Source: Hellea sp039977295
GTDB lineage: Bacteria > Pseudomonadota > Alphaproteobacteria > Caulobacterales > Maricaulaceae
Assembly (NCBI GenBank): GCA_039977295.1
Contig: JBDWDN010000005.1
Coordinates: 78,981 to 142,980 of the forward strand
Length of the DNA stretch: 64,000 bases
Direction: 5' to 3'
Made by a program: the position numbers and the translations under genes. Below the pieces are notes generated by a model. It was not told where the DNA came from. It did not search any database and was given only the letters and a program-made list of their open reading frames with translations. Shown here piece by piece: positions 23,161-32,030 of this stretch. Every line of letters starts with the position of its first letter. The first letter of the stretch is position 1.

Positions 23161-23301
23161 CAAATCTCTCCCTTATCGATTAACAATAAGGATGTAAGAC
23201 TGCTTATCTGAAGTTTCAAGGGGCAAGGCTCCGATTTTCAAATTGTGGATTACGGGCGGCGGGCCATTGCGGCGAATCGCTCTTTGCGCTTATGACTAAT
23301 T

Positions 23302-24096
23302 ATGCAGCAATATCTCGACCTTCTCTCACATGTAATGGAAAACGGTACTGACCGTATGGATAGGACAGGCACAGGCACGCGCGGCGTGTTCGGCCATCAA
23401 ATGCGCTTTGATTTGTCCAAAGGCTTTCCGATGGTCACGACCAAGAAGCTGCACAAAAAATCAATCGTGCATGAGCTGATCTGGTTCCTCGCGGGTGATA
23501 CGAATATCAAATACCTCCAAGAAAACGGCGTAAAGATTTGGGATGAATGGGCCGATGAAAATGGCGACCTTGGCCCTGTTTACGGGAAACAGTGGCGCAG
23601 ATGGGAAGGTCCAGACGGCGCTGTAATTGATCAGGTCGATAAGGTTGTCGACGCCATCAAGAACAACCCATATTCCCGCCGTCATATTGTCAGCGCCTGG
23701 AACCCTGCCGATGTTGACGATATGGCTTTGCCGCCTTGCCATTGTCTGTTTCAGTTTCATGTTGCGGACGGGAAACTCTCTTGCCAGCTCTATCAACGCA
23801 GCGCCGATATCTTTCTTGGCGTGCCCTTTAACATCGCGAGCTATGCTCTGCTCACCCATATGATGGCGCAGGTCTGCGGTTTAGAGGTCGGTGATTTCGT
23901 GCATACATTTGGCGATGCCCATATTTATTCGAACCATTTTGAACAGGTGAGGGAGCAGCTAAGCCGCGCGCCTAAGCCATTGCCGAGGTTGAAGTTGAAT
24001 AAAGATGTGACGAGTATTTATGATTTCACCTATGCTGATGTGAAAATCTTTGGATATGAGGCGCATCCTCATATTGCTGGGAAGGTTGCGGTTTAA
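23302..24096 (+). CDS. thyA: Thymidylate synthase ThyA
   Basis: Makes dTMP from dUMP with methylene-tetrahydrofolate, yielding dihydrofolate. The length of 264 residues matches E. coli ThyA, and the nucleophile is Cys146 in ALPPCHCLFQF. The dUMP phosphate-binding pair RR in NNPYSRRHIVSAWNP, QRSADIFLGVPFNIASYA and HIYSNHFEQ are all standard. Dihydrofolate reductase, which recycles the product, lies 1 kb downstream on the same strand, separated by two minus-strand genes. Confidence 0.97.
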   Translation: MQQYLDLLSHVMENGTDRMDRTGTGTRGVFGHQMRFDLSKGFPMVTTKKLHKKSIVHELIWFLAGDTNIKYLQENGVKIWDEWADENGDLGPVYGKQWRRWEGPDGAVIDQVDKVVDAIKNNPYSRRHIVSAWNPADVDDMALPPCHCLFQFHVADGKLSCQLYQRSADIFLGVPFNIASYALLTHMMAQVCGLEVGDFVHTFGDAHIYSNHFEQVREQLSRAPKPLPRLKLNKDVTSIYDFTYADVKIFGYEAHPHIAGKVAV

Positions 24097-24113
24097 CATC
24101 CACGTGGCCCTGT

Positions 24114-24155
24114 GTGGTCTGCCCATGTCGTTTGCTTTCAAACGACGGAGACCAC
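24114..24155. repeat. Nested hairpin behind thyA
   Basis: The outer arms GTGGTCT and AGACCAC and the inner arms GTCGTTTG and CAAACGAC pair perfectly, the inner ones around a CTTT loop. There is no T run, so this is not an ordinary terminator. It sits in the thyA 3' UTR before the true terminator and may stabilise the message or be a remnant of a small repeat. Confidence 0.6.
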
Positions 24156-24188
24156 GGCGATGCACCATCAAGCAGTCAAGAGTCTCGC

Positions 24189-24220
24189 AGCCTAAACCTA
24201 TTCGCTGATTAGGCTTTTTT
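24189..24220 (+). terminator. thyA terminator
   Basis: AGCCTAA and TTAGGCT pair, followed by five further T. The 3' half overlaps the last codons of the convergent yjdM gene. Confidence 0.75.
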
Positions 24221-24553
24221 GACAAACATCGTTTTCAATTTCATCGCGCCTATTCCATCAATTTTGCAATCAATATCGTGGTCTTCATCTATCAGGTGAT
24301 TGATTTTCACCTTTGTGCCGACTTTGGCCACCTTCGACGTCCCCTTGACTTTTAAATCTTTGATAATCGTGACCCAATCGCCGTCATTTAAGATATTGCC
24401 ATTCACATCTTTATAGACCCGCTCATTGGTAAACTCAGGATCTGCACTCCATTCATGGGCGCATTCGGGGCAGACCATTAGGGCGCCGTCTTCATATGTA
24501 TATTCGCAAGCGCATTGCGGGCAAGGTGGCAAAGGGGAATTAGTGTCGGACAT
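24209..24553 (-). CDS. yjdM: YjdM/PhnA family zinc-ribbon protein
   Basis: A 114-residue cytoplasmic protein. The N-terminal zinc ribbon has CPQC and CPEC pairs, followed by the PhnA domain (FTNERVYKDVNGNILNDGDWVTIIKDLKVKGTS, HDIDCKIDGIGAMKLK). It was once linked to phosphonate use; its real function is unclear. The start is placed at the ATG at 24553, which shares a base with the upstream transporter stop (TAATG). A longer frame lies inside that gene. Confidence 0.9.
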   Translation of the reverse strand: MSDTNSPLPPCPQCACEYTYEDGALMVCPECAHEWSADPEFTNERVYKDVNGNILNDGDWVTIIKDLKVKGTSKVAKVGTKVKINHLIDEDHDIDCKIDGIGAMKLKTMFVKKA

Positions 24554-25110
24554 TAGCGTTCCATTCTGTTTTTGATGAGCCACCAAATGATGACAGCGCC
24601 GACCATTTTTCCGCCGACAGACATGACGACATTTGGGACGGTGAATTGGGCGTCGCGGATGAAGCTCGCGCCGTAAAGAAAAGCTGTCGTGTCAATGGGC
24701 GCGGCGATGGCTGATGATAGTAGTACACGCGTTGAAAGCTTATATTTAGTGAAGGTGAACATGGCATAGTCCACTAATTCTGAAATCAAGAATGCTGCGC
24801 CGCTGGCGAGCGCCAAAGCGCCGCCGCTTGTGACATAGGTCAGGAACAATGCTAGCACCATCGCAATCAAGACTTCATGCCCGATTTCGCGCTGGGCGAA
24901 GTCTCGGACGACGAGAACCAAGCCGGTTACGATTGTAACGGGATTAAAAGCCCAAGCGGCGAGGCCGGGTAATTCCACCATTGGCGCCCAAGTAAAGCTC
25001 CAATTGATAAAGGGAATGAGCAATATATAAATGAGCGTATATTTGAAATAGCGCAGGGAGGTTTTGCCCTCTGAGCGACCTTCTGCTTCTTTTTCGGCGT
25101 AAGTTGACAT
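24553..25110 (-). CDS. VUT family (YhhQ-like) transporter
   Basis: A 185-residue inner-membrane protein with about five or six hydrophobic helices after a charged 20-residue start. VVRDFAQREIGHE, ASGAAFLISELVDYAMF, LLSSAIAAPIDTTAFLYGA and VGGKMVGAVIIWW follow the VUT family, whose studied members import queuosine precursors such as preQ0. No queuosine genes are near, so the substrate here is inferred only from family. It is co-translated with yjdM. Confidence 0.82.
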   Translation of the reverse strand: MSTYAEKEAEGRSEGKTSLRYFKYTLIYILLIPFINWSFTWAPMVELPGLAAWAFNPVTIVTGLVLVVRDFAQREIGHEVLIAMVLALFLTYVTSGGALALASGAAFLISELVDYAMFTFTKYKLSTRVLLSSAIAAPIDTTAFLYGASFIRDAQFTVPNVVMSVGGKMVGAVIIWWLIKNRMER

Positions 25111-25153
25111 TGTTTCCCTATACGGCGTGTTTCATCGCGTGTAACCCGTTTAC

Positions 25154-25669
25154 ATGTCTACGAATCCAAAATTATCGCTGATTGTTGCCAAATCTCGCAA
25201 TGGCGTCATTGGTGTGGACGGCGATTTGCCGTGGCGATTATCCTCTGATTTGAAATTTTTCAAAGCCACGACACTCGGTAAACCTGTCATGATGGGCCGC
25301 GTGACATGGGAGAGTTTACCCTTTCCATTGCCAGGCCGGCCCAATCTGATGTTGACGCGCAATGGCGATTACAAAGCCCCCAAAGCCGAAGTCTTTACCG
25401 ATGTTCACGCAATGATAGGGCGGGGCTATGAACTCGCGGGTCTCACGGGCGTGGATGAAATTATGTTGATTGGCGGCGCTAAGCTCTATGCCTCGCTTAT
25501 GAAATATTGTGACCGCATGTATATTACCGAAGTTGACGCGATGATTGAAGGCGACGCCCATTTTCCCGCTATCCGCGCTGATGAGTGGGAATTGATTTCA
25601 GAAAAGGCCCATCCGCAGGGTGAAAAGGATGACTTTCCTTTTACAGTGCGGCTATATGAACGCCGATGA
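25154..25669 (+). CDS. folA: Dihydrofolate reductase FolA
   Basis: Reduces dihydrofolate to tetrahydrofolate with NADPH. GVIGVDGDLPWRLSSDLKFFKATT holds the Met20-type loop and the catalytic Asp, VMMGRVTWESLP the NADPH-binding Arg-Thr region, and IGGAKLYASLM the second glycine-rich loop. The 171-residue length is normal. It supports the ThyA reaction. It is divergent from the VUT/yjdM pair, with 43 bases between starts. Confidence 0.96.
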   Translation: MSTNPKLSLIVAKSRNGVIGVDGDLPWRLSSDLKFFKATTLGKPVMMGRVTWESLPFPLPGRPNLMLTRNGDYKAPKAEVFTDVHAMIGRGYELAGLTGVDEIMLIGGAKLYASLMKYCDRMYITEVDAMIEGDAHFPAIRADEWELISEKAHPQGEKDDFPFTVRLYERR

Positions 25670-25766
25670 AGCCATTTAGGGTCTGCCCTCAGATTTTATC
25701 ACCTAAAAACCTTGATAAAGCGCGGTGATACCGCCACATAGGCTTTGAGATTTTAACGGAGACAAC

Positions 25767-26897
25767 ATGCCGGATAATAATAGTCCTTGGGGCAATAAAG
25801 GTGGCGGCGGCAAAAAGCCTGGCCAAAATCCATGGGGAAACACTGGTGGAAACCAAGGTAGACCTGATCGTACCCGTCCAAAACCTGGTGAGGGATCGCC
25901 TGATTTGGATAATGTCATTCAAGGCTTTAAGAACCGCGTCCGCAAAGGCGGCGGCGGTGGTGGTTCAAACGGAAGAAACGGCCCGCCATCTCCGATGCAG
26001 AAATTCGGACCGCTGGGCATTGCCGCGCTTGTCGGCGTTCTTTTCATGGTGGCTTCAACGATATATACTGTTGACCAACAAGAAGAAGGCGTTGTGCTGC
26101 GCTTTGGTAAATATCAGCGCACTGTTGCGCCTGGATTGAATTTTAAGATGCCGACGCCTTTTGAGACTGTTGAAAAAGCTAAAACACGCGTTGTTCAGAA
26201 AACAGCCGTTGGCGGAAATGACAATAGCTCGCTTATGCTGACGGGCGACGAAAATATTGTTGATATTGATTTTACCGTGTTGTGGCGGATCAATGATCTT
26301 AAAAACTATATCTTCGAAGTCGATGAGCCTGCTGTGGCACTAAAAGCAGTCGCGGAGAGCGCGATGCGCGAAATCGTGGGCCGTAGCGAACTGGAAAATA
26401 TAATCACGACGGAACGTCTTAATACCACAATTGCTGTGCGGGATTTGATGCAGCAAACGCTGGACGAATATGGAGCCGGTATTGAGGTTGTTGAAGTGCA
26501 GCTGCAAAAGGCAGACGCGCCTGATGGTAAAGTGGTTGATGCCTTCCGCGATGTTGTTGACGCGACTCAAGAGAAAGAAACGCTTATCAATGAGGCGACA
26601 GCCTATCAAAACACTGTTGTTCCGAAAGCCCGTGGTGAAGCCGCGCAAATTACGCAAGATGCCGAAGCCTATAAAGGTAAAGTGGTCGCCGAAGCCAAAG
26701 GTGAAGCCGAACGTTTCAACCTTATCTTGGGGGAATATAAAGCTGCGCCGCGCGTGACGCGTCAGCGTATGTATTTGGAAACCATCGAGGAAGTTTATAA
26801 AGACGCAGATAAAATCCTTCTGGACAGTGATGCAGGGTCAGGCGTCGTGCCTTATCTGCCGCTTGATCAATTAGGTAAGAAAAAAGGAGCGAACTAA
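25767..26897 (+). CDS. hflK: FtsH protease modulator HflK
   Basis: Membrane-anchored SPFH/prohibitin-domain protein that with HflC forms a large cage around FtsH. The N-terminal 75 residues are Gly/Asn/Pro-rich (cytoplasmic). One membrane segment lies at about 84-100 (IAALVGVLFMVASTIYTV), followed by the SPFH domain and a long Ala/Glu-rich coiled coil (LINEATAYQNTVVPKARGEA). The length of 376 residues is normal. GGAG precedes the ATG. Its stop shares one base with the hflC start. Confidence 0.95.
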   Translation: MPDNNSPWGNKGGGGKKPGQNPWGNTGGNQGRPDRTRPKPGEGSPDLDNVIQGFKNRVRKGGGGGGSNGRNGPPSPMQKFGPLGIAALVGVLFMVASTIYTVDQQEEGVVLRFGKYQRTVAPGLNFKMPTPFETVEKAKTRVVQKTAVGGNDNSSLMLTGDENIVDIDFTVLWRINDLKNYIFEVDEPAVALKAVAESAMREIVGRSELENIITTERLNTTIAVRDLMQQTLDEYGAGIEVVEVQLQKADAPDGKVVDAFRDVVDATQEKETLINEATAYQNTVVPKARGEAAQITQDAEAYKGKVVAEAKGEAERFNLILGEYKAAPRVTRQRMYLETIEEVYKDADKILLDSDAGSGVVPYLPLDQLGKKKGAN

Positions 26898-27787
26898 TGA
26901 ACCGTACACCTATCATTGTCGTCCTATTGGGCATTGTCGCACTTATTGCCTTTTTGTGCACGCACACAGTCAAAGAGTGGGAGCAAGCGCTTGTTCTGGA
27001 ATTTGGTCAAGCCAAACGCGTTGAAAATGCGTGGGGCGCAGACCCTCAGGCTGGGCTTAAGTTTAAACTGCCTTATGAGAAAGTCGTAACCCTTGATCGC
27101 CGTAATCTGGAGGTTGATTTGTCACCTGTGGAACTTGTGGCATCCGATCAAGAACGCCTCGTTGTTGACGCTTTTGTCCGTTACCGTATTGTTGACGGCG
27201 TAAAGTTTTATCAGGCTTTGCAAACTGAACGCGGCGCGCAATTACAGCTGCAGTCTATTATGGACTCGACATTGCGGGACGTTTTAGGCCGTGTAGACCG
27301 CCCAAATATCATTGCAGGCCGCCGCGCCGAATTAATGGCAGAAATCCAGCAAGTCTCAAATAATGTCGTGAAAGATAAAGATTTTGGTATCGAAATCATT
27401 GATGTGCGTATTAAGCGCGCTGACTTACCTCGCGCCAACACAGAGCAAGTGCTCAACCGCATGGTGACTGAGCGGAAGCAAATTGCTGATTTGATACGCT
27501 CTGAAGGCCGCGAAGAAGCGCAGCAGATTACTTCAACCGCTGAGAAAGACGCGACGATTATCCGTGCCGAAGCTCAGCAGCGCGCTGAGATTATCCGCGG
27601 TGAAGGTGACCAGGAACGCAATGCAGTATATGCTGCGGCTTATAAACAAGACGCTGAGTTCTTTGCTTTTTACCGCTCTATGGAAGCCTATAAAAAAGGG
27701 CTTGGCAATGGAACGACATATGTATTGTCGCCCGATAGCGATTTCCTAGGATATCTCGGTGACCAAAACGGTCCTGGCCGCCGTTAA
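26897..27787 (+). CDS. hflC: FtsH protease modulator HflC
   Basis: Partner of HflK: an N-terminal membrane anchor (about 5-24, PIIVVLLGIVALIAFLC), an SPFH domain (WEQALVLEFGQAKRV) and a coiled-coil tail (EEAQQITSTAEKDATIIRAEA). The length of 296 residues is normal. It starts at a TAATGA junction with hflK and is followed after 12 bases by a DUF2065 gene. Confidence 0.96.
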   Translation: MNRTPIIVVLLGIVALIAFLCTHTVKEWEQALVLEFGQAKRVENAWGADPQAGLKFKLPYEKVVTLDRRNLEVDLSPVELVASDQERLVVDAFVRYRIVDGVKFYQALQTERGAQLQLQSIMDSTLRDVLGRVDRPNIIAGRRAELMAEIQQVSNNVVKDKDFGIEIIDVRIKRADLPRANTEQVLNRMVTERKQIADLIRSEGREEAQQITSTAEKDATIIRAEAQQRAEIIRGEGDQERNAVYAAAYKQDAEFFAFYRSMEAYKKGLGNGTTYVLSPDSDFLGYLGDQNGPGRR

Positions 27788-27799
27788 GACGCCGCTAAA

Positions 27800-28006
27800 A
27801 TGGGTCTTGGAACGATTATAGCCGTCGCCATTGGCGGCGCGCTCGCCTTTGAAGGCGTTATTTGGGCGGTTTTTCCGTCGCAAACGCGGCGCATGTATTT
27901 AGAAACGCTGTCTCAGCTTGATGATAAATCCTTGCATATTGGCGGACTCATATCCGTATTGGTCGGTGTATTGGTCGTTGGAGCCGCCGTTAAACTCGGT
28001 GGATGA
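27800..28006 (+). CDS. DUF2065 family small membrane protein
   Basis: A 68-residue protein with two membrane segments (about 3-23 and 47-66) and the family-typical FPSQTRRMYLE motif between them. Genes of this family commonly stand between hflC and a degP-type protease, as here, suggesting a minor role in the FtsH/HflKC membrane quality-control unit. This placement is known; the role is inferred. Confidence 0.9.
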   Translation: MGLGTIIAVAIGGALAFEGVIWAVFPSQTRRMYLETLSQLDDKSLHIGGLISVLVGVLVVGAAVKLGG

Positions 28007-28073
28007 CGGAAATTTCATCCCGCAGGCTGTCGGAACACCTTGGCAAATCGTTACAAGGCGCTAGGGTAGGGTT

Positions 28074-29492
28074 ATGATAAAACGTTTTGGACTTTCTCTT
28101 CTACTAGCTTCCTCACTGACATTTGCCGCCTTGCCAAATATGGCGGAGGCACGTCCCGTGCCGGATGGGTTCTCCGAACTTGCTAAGCGCCTCTCTCCAG
28201 CTGTGGTCAATATTTCAACAGCGCAAACCATTGAGGTCAATACTGAAGACGCGCCGGCTTTCCCGAAGGGATCTCCGCTCGAGCGCTTTAATGATTTTTT
28301 TGGCGGTGGGGGCTCACAAAATGGACGGGTGTCTAAATCTTTAGGCTCGGGCTTTGTTGTTGATGCAGGCGGTTATGTTGTCACCAATAATCACGTCATC
28401 GAAGGCGCGGACCTTATTGAGGTTACTTTCCCCAATGGCGATACTTATGAAGCCGAGCTTTTAGGTCGCGACCCCGCGACCGATATTGCTTTGCTGAAGA
28501 TCGATGCGGGCAAGGACTTACCCTTCGTGAAGTTTGGCGATTCAGATAATGCCGAAGTCGGCGAATGGGTCATGGCGATTGGTAATCCCTTTGGATATTC
28601 TGGCTCTGTTGCGGCGGGTATTATCTCGGCGCGAAACCGCGATATTTCCCATGGCTCATATGATGATTTCATCCAGACCGATGTCGCCATTAACAAAGGC
28701 AATTCTGGCGGCCCGCTCTTTAATATGGACGGCGATGTTGTTGGCGTAAACACAGCCATTCTTTCGCCAACAGGTTATAGCGTAGGCATCAGTTTTTCTG
28801 TCCCTGCAGAGCTCGCGAGTTCCGTTGTTGATCAATTACGCGAATTTGGCGAGACGCGGCGTGGTTATCTGGGCGTGCGTCCGCAAAAGGTCAGTAACGC
28901 GATCGCAAAGTCTTATGGCCTTAAAGATCCGCATGGCGCGTTGATCACGACAATCGTCTCTGAGAGCCCAGCCGATAAGGCTGGCCTGCGTAAAGGTGAT
29001 CTGATTACCCATTTGGGTGGTAAGAAGCTGGAGAGCTCACGGCTGCTCTCGCGCATGATTGCAGAGTCAAAAATAGATGAGACGCTCGAAGTCACTTACA
29101 TTCGCAAGCGTAAGACAAAAAACGCCAAGGTCGTCATTGAGCGCCTCAAAGAGCAAGTGACCGAGGAAGAAAAAGCACGCCGCGAAAAAGCCGAGGCTGA
29201 TGTCGACCGCGTGGCTTATGGTATTGCTATCGAAGCTTTAACCGACGAGACCCGCAAAAAATTCCGCATCAGCGAAGATATCAAAGGCGTTCGCGTTGTA
29301 AAAGTCGAGAAACGCGCCGAGGCCAGCGGCAAAATACTGACGGGCGACATCATCGAAGAAGTCGGATTTGAGGCGGTTAGCTCGCCCAAGGAATTTGAAG
29401 AGGCTATGGACGCCGCCAAGGAATTTGACGCGCCCGTAACGATTCTTATCAATCGCGGCGGAAACTATATTTTCTATGCGCTGAATGTTTAG
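28074..29492 (+). CDS. degP: Periplasmic Do-type serine protease (DegP/DegQ)
   Basis: Trypsin-like protease with chaperone function in the periplasm. The signal peptide spans 1 to about 26 (cleavage after AEA). The catalytic triad is His107 (NNHVI), Asp137 (TDIALL) and Ser211 (GNSGGPL). Two PDZ domains follow: about 270-350 (RRGYLGVRPQ) and about 385-465, with a Lys/Glu-rich linker between. The 472-residue length matches DegP/DegQ. It is the fourth gene of the hflKC unit; no separate sensor system is seen. Confidence 0.95.
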   Translation: MIKRFGLSLLLASSLTFAALPNMAEARPVPDGFSELAKRLSPAVVNISTAQTIEVNTEDAPAFPKGSPLERFNDFFGGGGSQNGRVSKSLGSGFVVDAGGYVVTNNHVIEGADLIEVTFPNGDTYEAELLGRDPATDIALLKIDAGKDLPFVKFGDSDNAEVGEWVMAIGNPFGYSGSVAAGIISARNRDISHGSYDDFIQTDVAINKGNSGGPLFNMDGDVVGVNTAILSPTGYSVGISFSVPAELASSVVDQLREFGETRRGYLGVRPQKVSNAIAKSYGLKDPHGALITTIVSESPADKAGLRKGDLITHLGGKKLESSRLLSRMIAESKIDETLEVTYIRKRKTKNAKVVIERLKEQVTEEEKARREKAEADVDRVAYGIAIEALTDETRKKFRISEDIKGVRVVKVEKRAEASGKILTGDIIEEVGFEAVSSPKEFEEAMDAAKEFDAPVTILINRGGNYIFYALNV

Positions 29493-29498
29493 AGCCAG

Positions 29499-29822
29499 AT
29501 GAGCATAGACCCGACAGAGGCTATGCGCCTTAAAGCTAGCCAATATGATGGCGTCGCCGAAGGCACCGCCTGCACGCAAAGCTCATTTAAACGCGGTAAG
29601 AAATCCTTTTTCTTTTGCGGCGAGCAAGGCGGCCGCTACAAAGCGATGTTCAAATTGAAGGCCTCAAAAGAAGAAGCGGCTAAACTTGCTATAAAATATC
29701 CAGATGATTTCCAAGTGGGTTCAAACATTTGGATTACGGCACGGTTTTCTGAAGAGGCTCCGCTCGAACAGGAATTATGGGAAAAATGGCTTGATGAAAG
29801 TTATGCATTAAGCGGTAAATAG
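29499..29822 (+). CDS. MmcQ/YjbR-like protein
   Basis: A 107-residue cytoplasmic protein. GRYKAMFKLKASKEEAAKLAIKYPDDFQVG and NIWITARFS follow the YjbR/MmcQ fold, which resembles the DNA-binding cyclized-RNase-H-like domain. The match is moderate. It starts 7 bases after the degP stop, so it is part of that transcript. Function unknown. Confidence 0.65.
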   Translation: MSIDPTEAMRLKASQYDGVAEGTACTQSSFKRGKKSFFFCGEQGGRYKAMFKLKASKEEAAKLAIKYPDDFQVGSNIWITARFSEEAPLEQELWEKWLDESYALSGK

Positions 29823-29828
29823 TTAAAC

Positions 29829-30182
29829 CTATTCAGCGATGGCGGCCGTTATGATAATTTCGACTTTCAAAATTTCTCTGGCCATTTTGGTTTCGCCGCA
29901 AGCGCGAGCGGGGGCATAGCCTTCAGGAACCCAGCCATTCCAAATCTCATTAAAGGCCGCGAAGTAAGACATGTCTGACAGCCAAATTACGGCTTGAAGG
30001 ATATGTTTTCGGCTTGAACCGGATTCGCTTAGCAAAGCGTCGACGCGCGAGAGGCAATCATGAGCTTGCTCTTCCAGGCTTTCACCTGCGCCCACTTGGC
30101 CGGATAAATAGACAGTGCCATTATGCTTTACAAACTTACTTGAGCGCGCACTGGTATGAAATCGTTCTACTGTCATGGTCAT
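29829..30182 (-). CDS. RidA family protein
   Basis: A 117-residue trimeric YjgF/RidA-type enamine/imine deaminase fold. Visible are the SGQVGAGESLEEQA segment, AVIWLSDMSYFAAFNEIWNGWV and the PARACGETKMA stretch containing the conserved arginine that binds the substrate carboxylate. A shortened central loop suggests a RidA subgroup rather than canonical RidA. It starts two bases after the serB stop and is probably co-transcribed, which fits removal of reactive enamines made in serine metabolism. Confidence 0.85.
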   Translation of the reverse strand: MTMTVERFHTSARSSKFVKHNGTVYLSGQVGAGESLEEQAHDCLSRVDALLSESGSSRKHILQAVIWLSDMSYFAAFNEIWNGWVPEGYAPARACGETKMAREILKVEIIITAAIAE

Positions 30183-30184
30183 TC

Positions 30185-31066
30185 CTAATTTATAAATTCA
30201 TCATCGCTATAGCCTTGAAAATATAGGGCTGTTCGCAAGTCAGTGTGATTGATAGCGCTATGGGCCTGGGCGGCCACAACAGGCTTAGCGTAAAAAGCGA
30301 TTCCTAATCCTGCCGCCGTAATCATCGCTAGATCATTCGCTCCGTCGCCAATAGCAATGGAGGTTGAGGCTCCGCCCAGTTCAGCGCTGTGATGATTGAG
30401 CGCGCTTAGCTTAGCTTCGCGGCCAAGGATTGGCAGGCCGACTGTTCCCCTTAGTTTTCCTTGCGCTTCAATAAGCGTATTGGCCTGATGGGTATCAAAG
30501 CCGCAAGCGCCCGCCACACGCTCTGTGAAAAAGGTAAAGCCGCCAGAGACGATTACAGTCTTTGCGCCGTTCGCCTTCATAGTCTGGCAAAGCGTGCGCG
30601 CGCCTTCATTTAGGGTTATCCGCTGTTCAAAGCATTTTTGTAGAACAGAAATATCTAAATCTTTCAAAAGACTAACACGCTCTGTCAGGGCGCCTTCAAA
30701 TCCAATTTCGCCGCGCATGGCGCGCTCCGTGATGGCAGAGACCCGGTCTTTGACCCCGGCGAAATCGGCAAGTTCGTCAATGCATTCTTGGCCGATAAGG
30801 GTGCTGTCCATATCACAAATAAGGAGCTTTTTTTTGCGGTCCTCATTGGCTTGGACGCAGATGTCGGCCTCAATACCAAGGGTTGATAAAAGGTTGAGAA
30901 TATCCATTTGAGTCAGCGCGGCCGACACTTGGCCTTCAAAGGCTTTGCCTTCTGACAGAATTTTCAGACTCTCAAGGACAGGAATAGCCCCTAACGCCTC
31001 TTCAAACGCAATAGGGTCTCTTTTTGCTAGCACGATAGTTGCTGTGCGGGTTAGAGAAGTAGACAT
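30185..31066 (-). CDS. serB: Phosphoserine phosphatase SerB
   Basis: HAD-family phosphatase for the last step of serine synthesis. ICDMDSTLIGQEC (nucleophile Asp), SGGFTFF (motif II), and GDGANDLAMI (motif IV metal site) are present, with an ACT-like N-terminal domain of about 75 residues. The start is placed at the ATG at 31066 (293 residues, normal). A longer frame reaches back across the divergent miaA gene and is rejected. The miaA start is only 15 bases away on the other strand. Confidence 0.95.
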   Translation of the reverse strand: MSTSLTRTATIVLAKRDPIAFEEALGAIPVLESLKILSEGKAFEGQVSAALTQMDILNLLSTLGIEADICVQANEDRKKKLLICDMDSTLIGQECIDELADFAGVKDRVSAITERAMRGEIGFEGALTERVSLLKDLDISVLQKCFEQRITLNEGARTLCQTMKANGAKTVIVSGGFTFFTERVAGACGFDTHQANTLIEAQGKLRGTVGLPILGREAKLSALNHHSAELGGASTSIAIGDGANDLAMITAAGLGIAFYAKPVVAAQAHSAINHTDLRTALYFQGYSDDEFIN

Positions 31067-31081
31067 GAGAAGACTCGTTAA

Positions 31082-31999
31082 ATGAAACCAATTATCTTTA
31101 TCGCAGGCCCAACCGCGAGCGGCAAGAGCTCTTGGGCGCTCAAGATCGCGAAATCTGTGGGTGGAGAGATCATTAATGCGGACGCGCTTCAGGTCTATGC
31201 CGATTTGCAAATCCTCTCTGCGCGCCCTTTCGTCTCCGAAATGGACGGCGTGCCGCATCACCTCTTTGGACATATTTCGGGCAAGGTGCGTTATTCAACA
31301 GGGCAATGGCTAAGAGATGTTCAGCCCGTCATTCTCGATTGTCTTGCCCGCGATGTTGTTCCAATTTTGACGGGCGGGACAGGGCTTTATTTCAAAGCCC
31401 TGACGACAGGTATTGCCGATATTCCGGCCGTGTCAGAGACATCGATGAACGCCGCGCAGGCTCTATTAGAGGAGCAGGGGATTACGGCATTACGTCTTGA
31501 GGCAGAACGCGTGGACCCCGTCGCTGCTGCGCGCGTTATGGGGAATGACCCTCAGAGGCTATTGCGCATTGTGAGCGTCTATAACGAATCTGGCCGCGCC
31601 TTGAGTGAGTGGCAAATGAATACGCGTCCCGTCATTCCGCTGCAATTTTGTAAAAGCGCTGTGTTACTGCCAGAGCGTCAAGCCCTTTATGAGCGCATAA
31701 ATGCCCGGTTTGACGCGATGATTGAAAATGGCGGGCTCGATGAAGCAAAGGCTGTTTTTGAGACCGGCTATGATGCAAGTTTGCCCATGATGAAGGCTAT
31801 CGGGCTTCAGCAGTTTTTTCCTTACCTTCGGGGAGAGATGAGCCTGTCCGAATCGATAGAACTGGCCAAACGCCAGACGCGCCGTTTTGCGAAGCGCCAG
31901 TTTACATGGTTTCGAGGTCAGGCTGCAGATTGGGAAAAAATTGAAAATAATGCGCAGAGAGCTATTTTTGAGGCAAATATTCCTTCTGAAATGCTTTGA
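31082..31999 (+). CDS. miaA: tRNA dimethylallyltransferase MiaA
   Basis: Transfers a dimethylallyl group to A37 of tRNAs reading UNN codons. The P-loop is GPTASGKSSWALKIAK (8-23); NADALQVYADL carries the catalytic Asp, then VPHHLFGHI, GGTGLYFKAL and the tRNA-binding RQTRRFAKRQFTWFRG. The 305-residue length is normal. It is divergent from serB. Confidence 0.96.
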   Translation: MKPIIFIAGPTASGKSSWALKIAKSVGGEIINADALQVYADLQILSARPFVSEMDGVPHHLFGHISGKVRYSTGQWLRDVQPVILDCLARDVVPILTGGTGLYFKALTTGIADIPAVSETSMNAAQALLEEQGITALRLEAERVDPVAAARVMGNDPQRLLRIVSVYNESGRALSEWQMNTRPVIPLQFCKSAVLLPERQALYERINARFDAMIENGGLDEAKAVFETGYDASLPMMKAIGLQQFFPYLRGEMSLSESIELAKRQTRRFAKRQFTWFRGQAADWEKIENNAQRAIFEANIPSEML

Positions 32000-32024
32000 C
32001 TTTGCCGCAAAAGGTAAATATTAC
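31996..32024 (+). promoter_or_regulatory. Strong-looking promoter at the end of miaA
   Basis: TTGACT (31996-32001), a 17-base spacer and TATTAC (32019-32024) form a near-consensus sigma-70 promoter. The -35 overlaps the miaA stop codon. The predicted start near 32031 coincides with the base of the first hairpin of the unit that follows. Confidence 0.6.
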
Positions 32025-32030
32025 TAAAAC

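Noticed and set aside
30185..31273. SerB with a 69-residue N-terminal extension
   Set aside because: The extension runs antisense through miaA and has no SerB homology in pattern; the ATG at 31066 gives the normal length.
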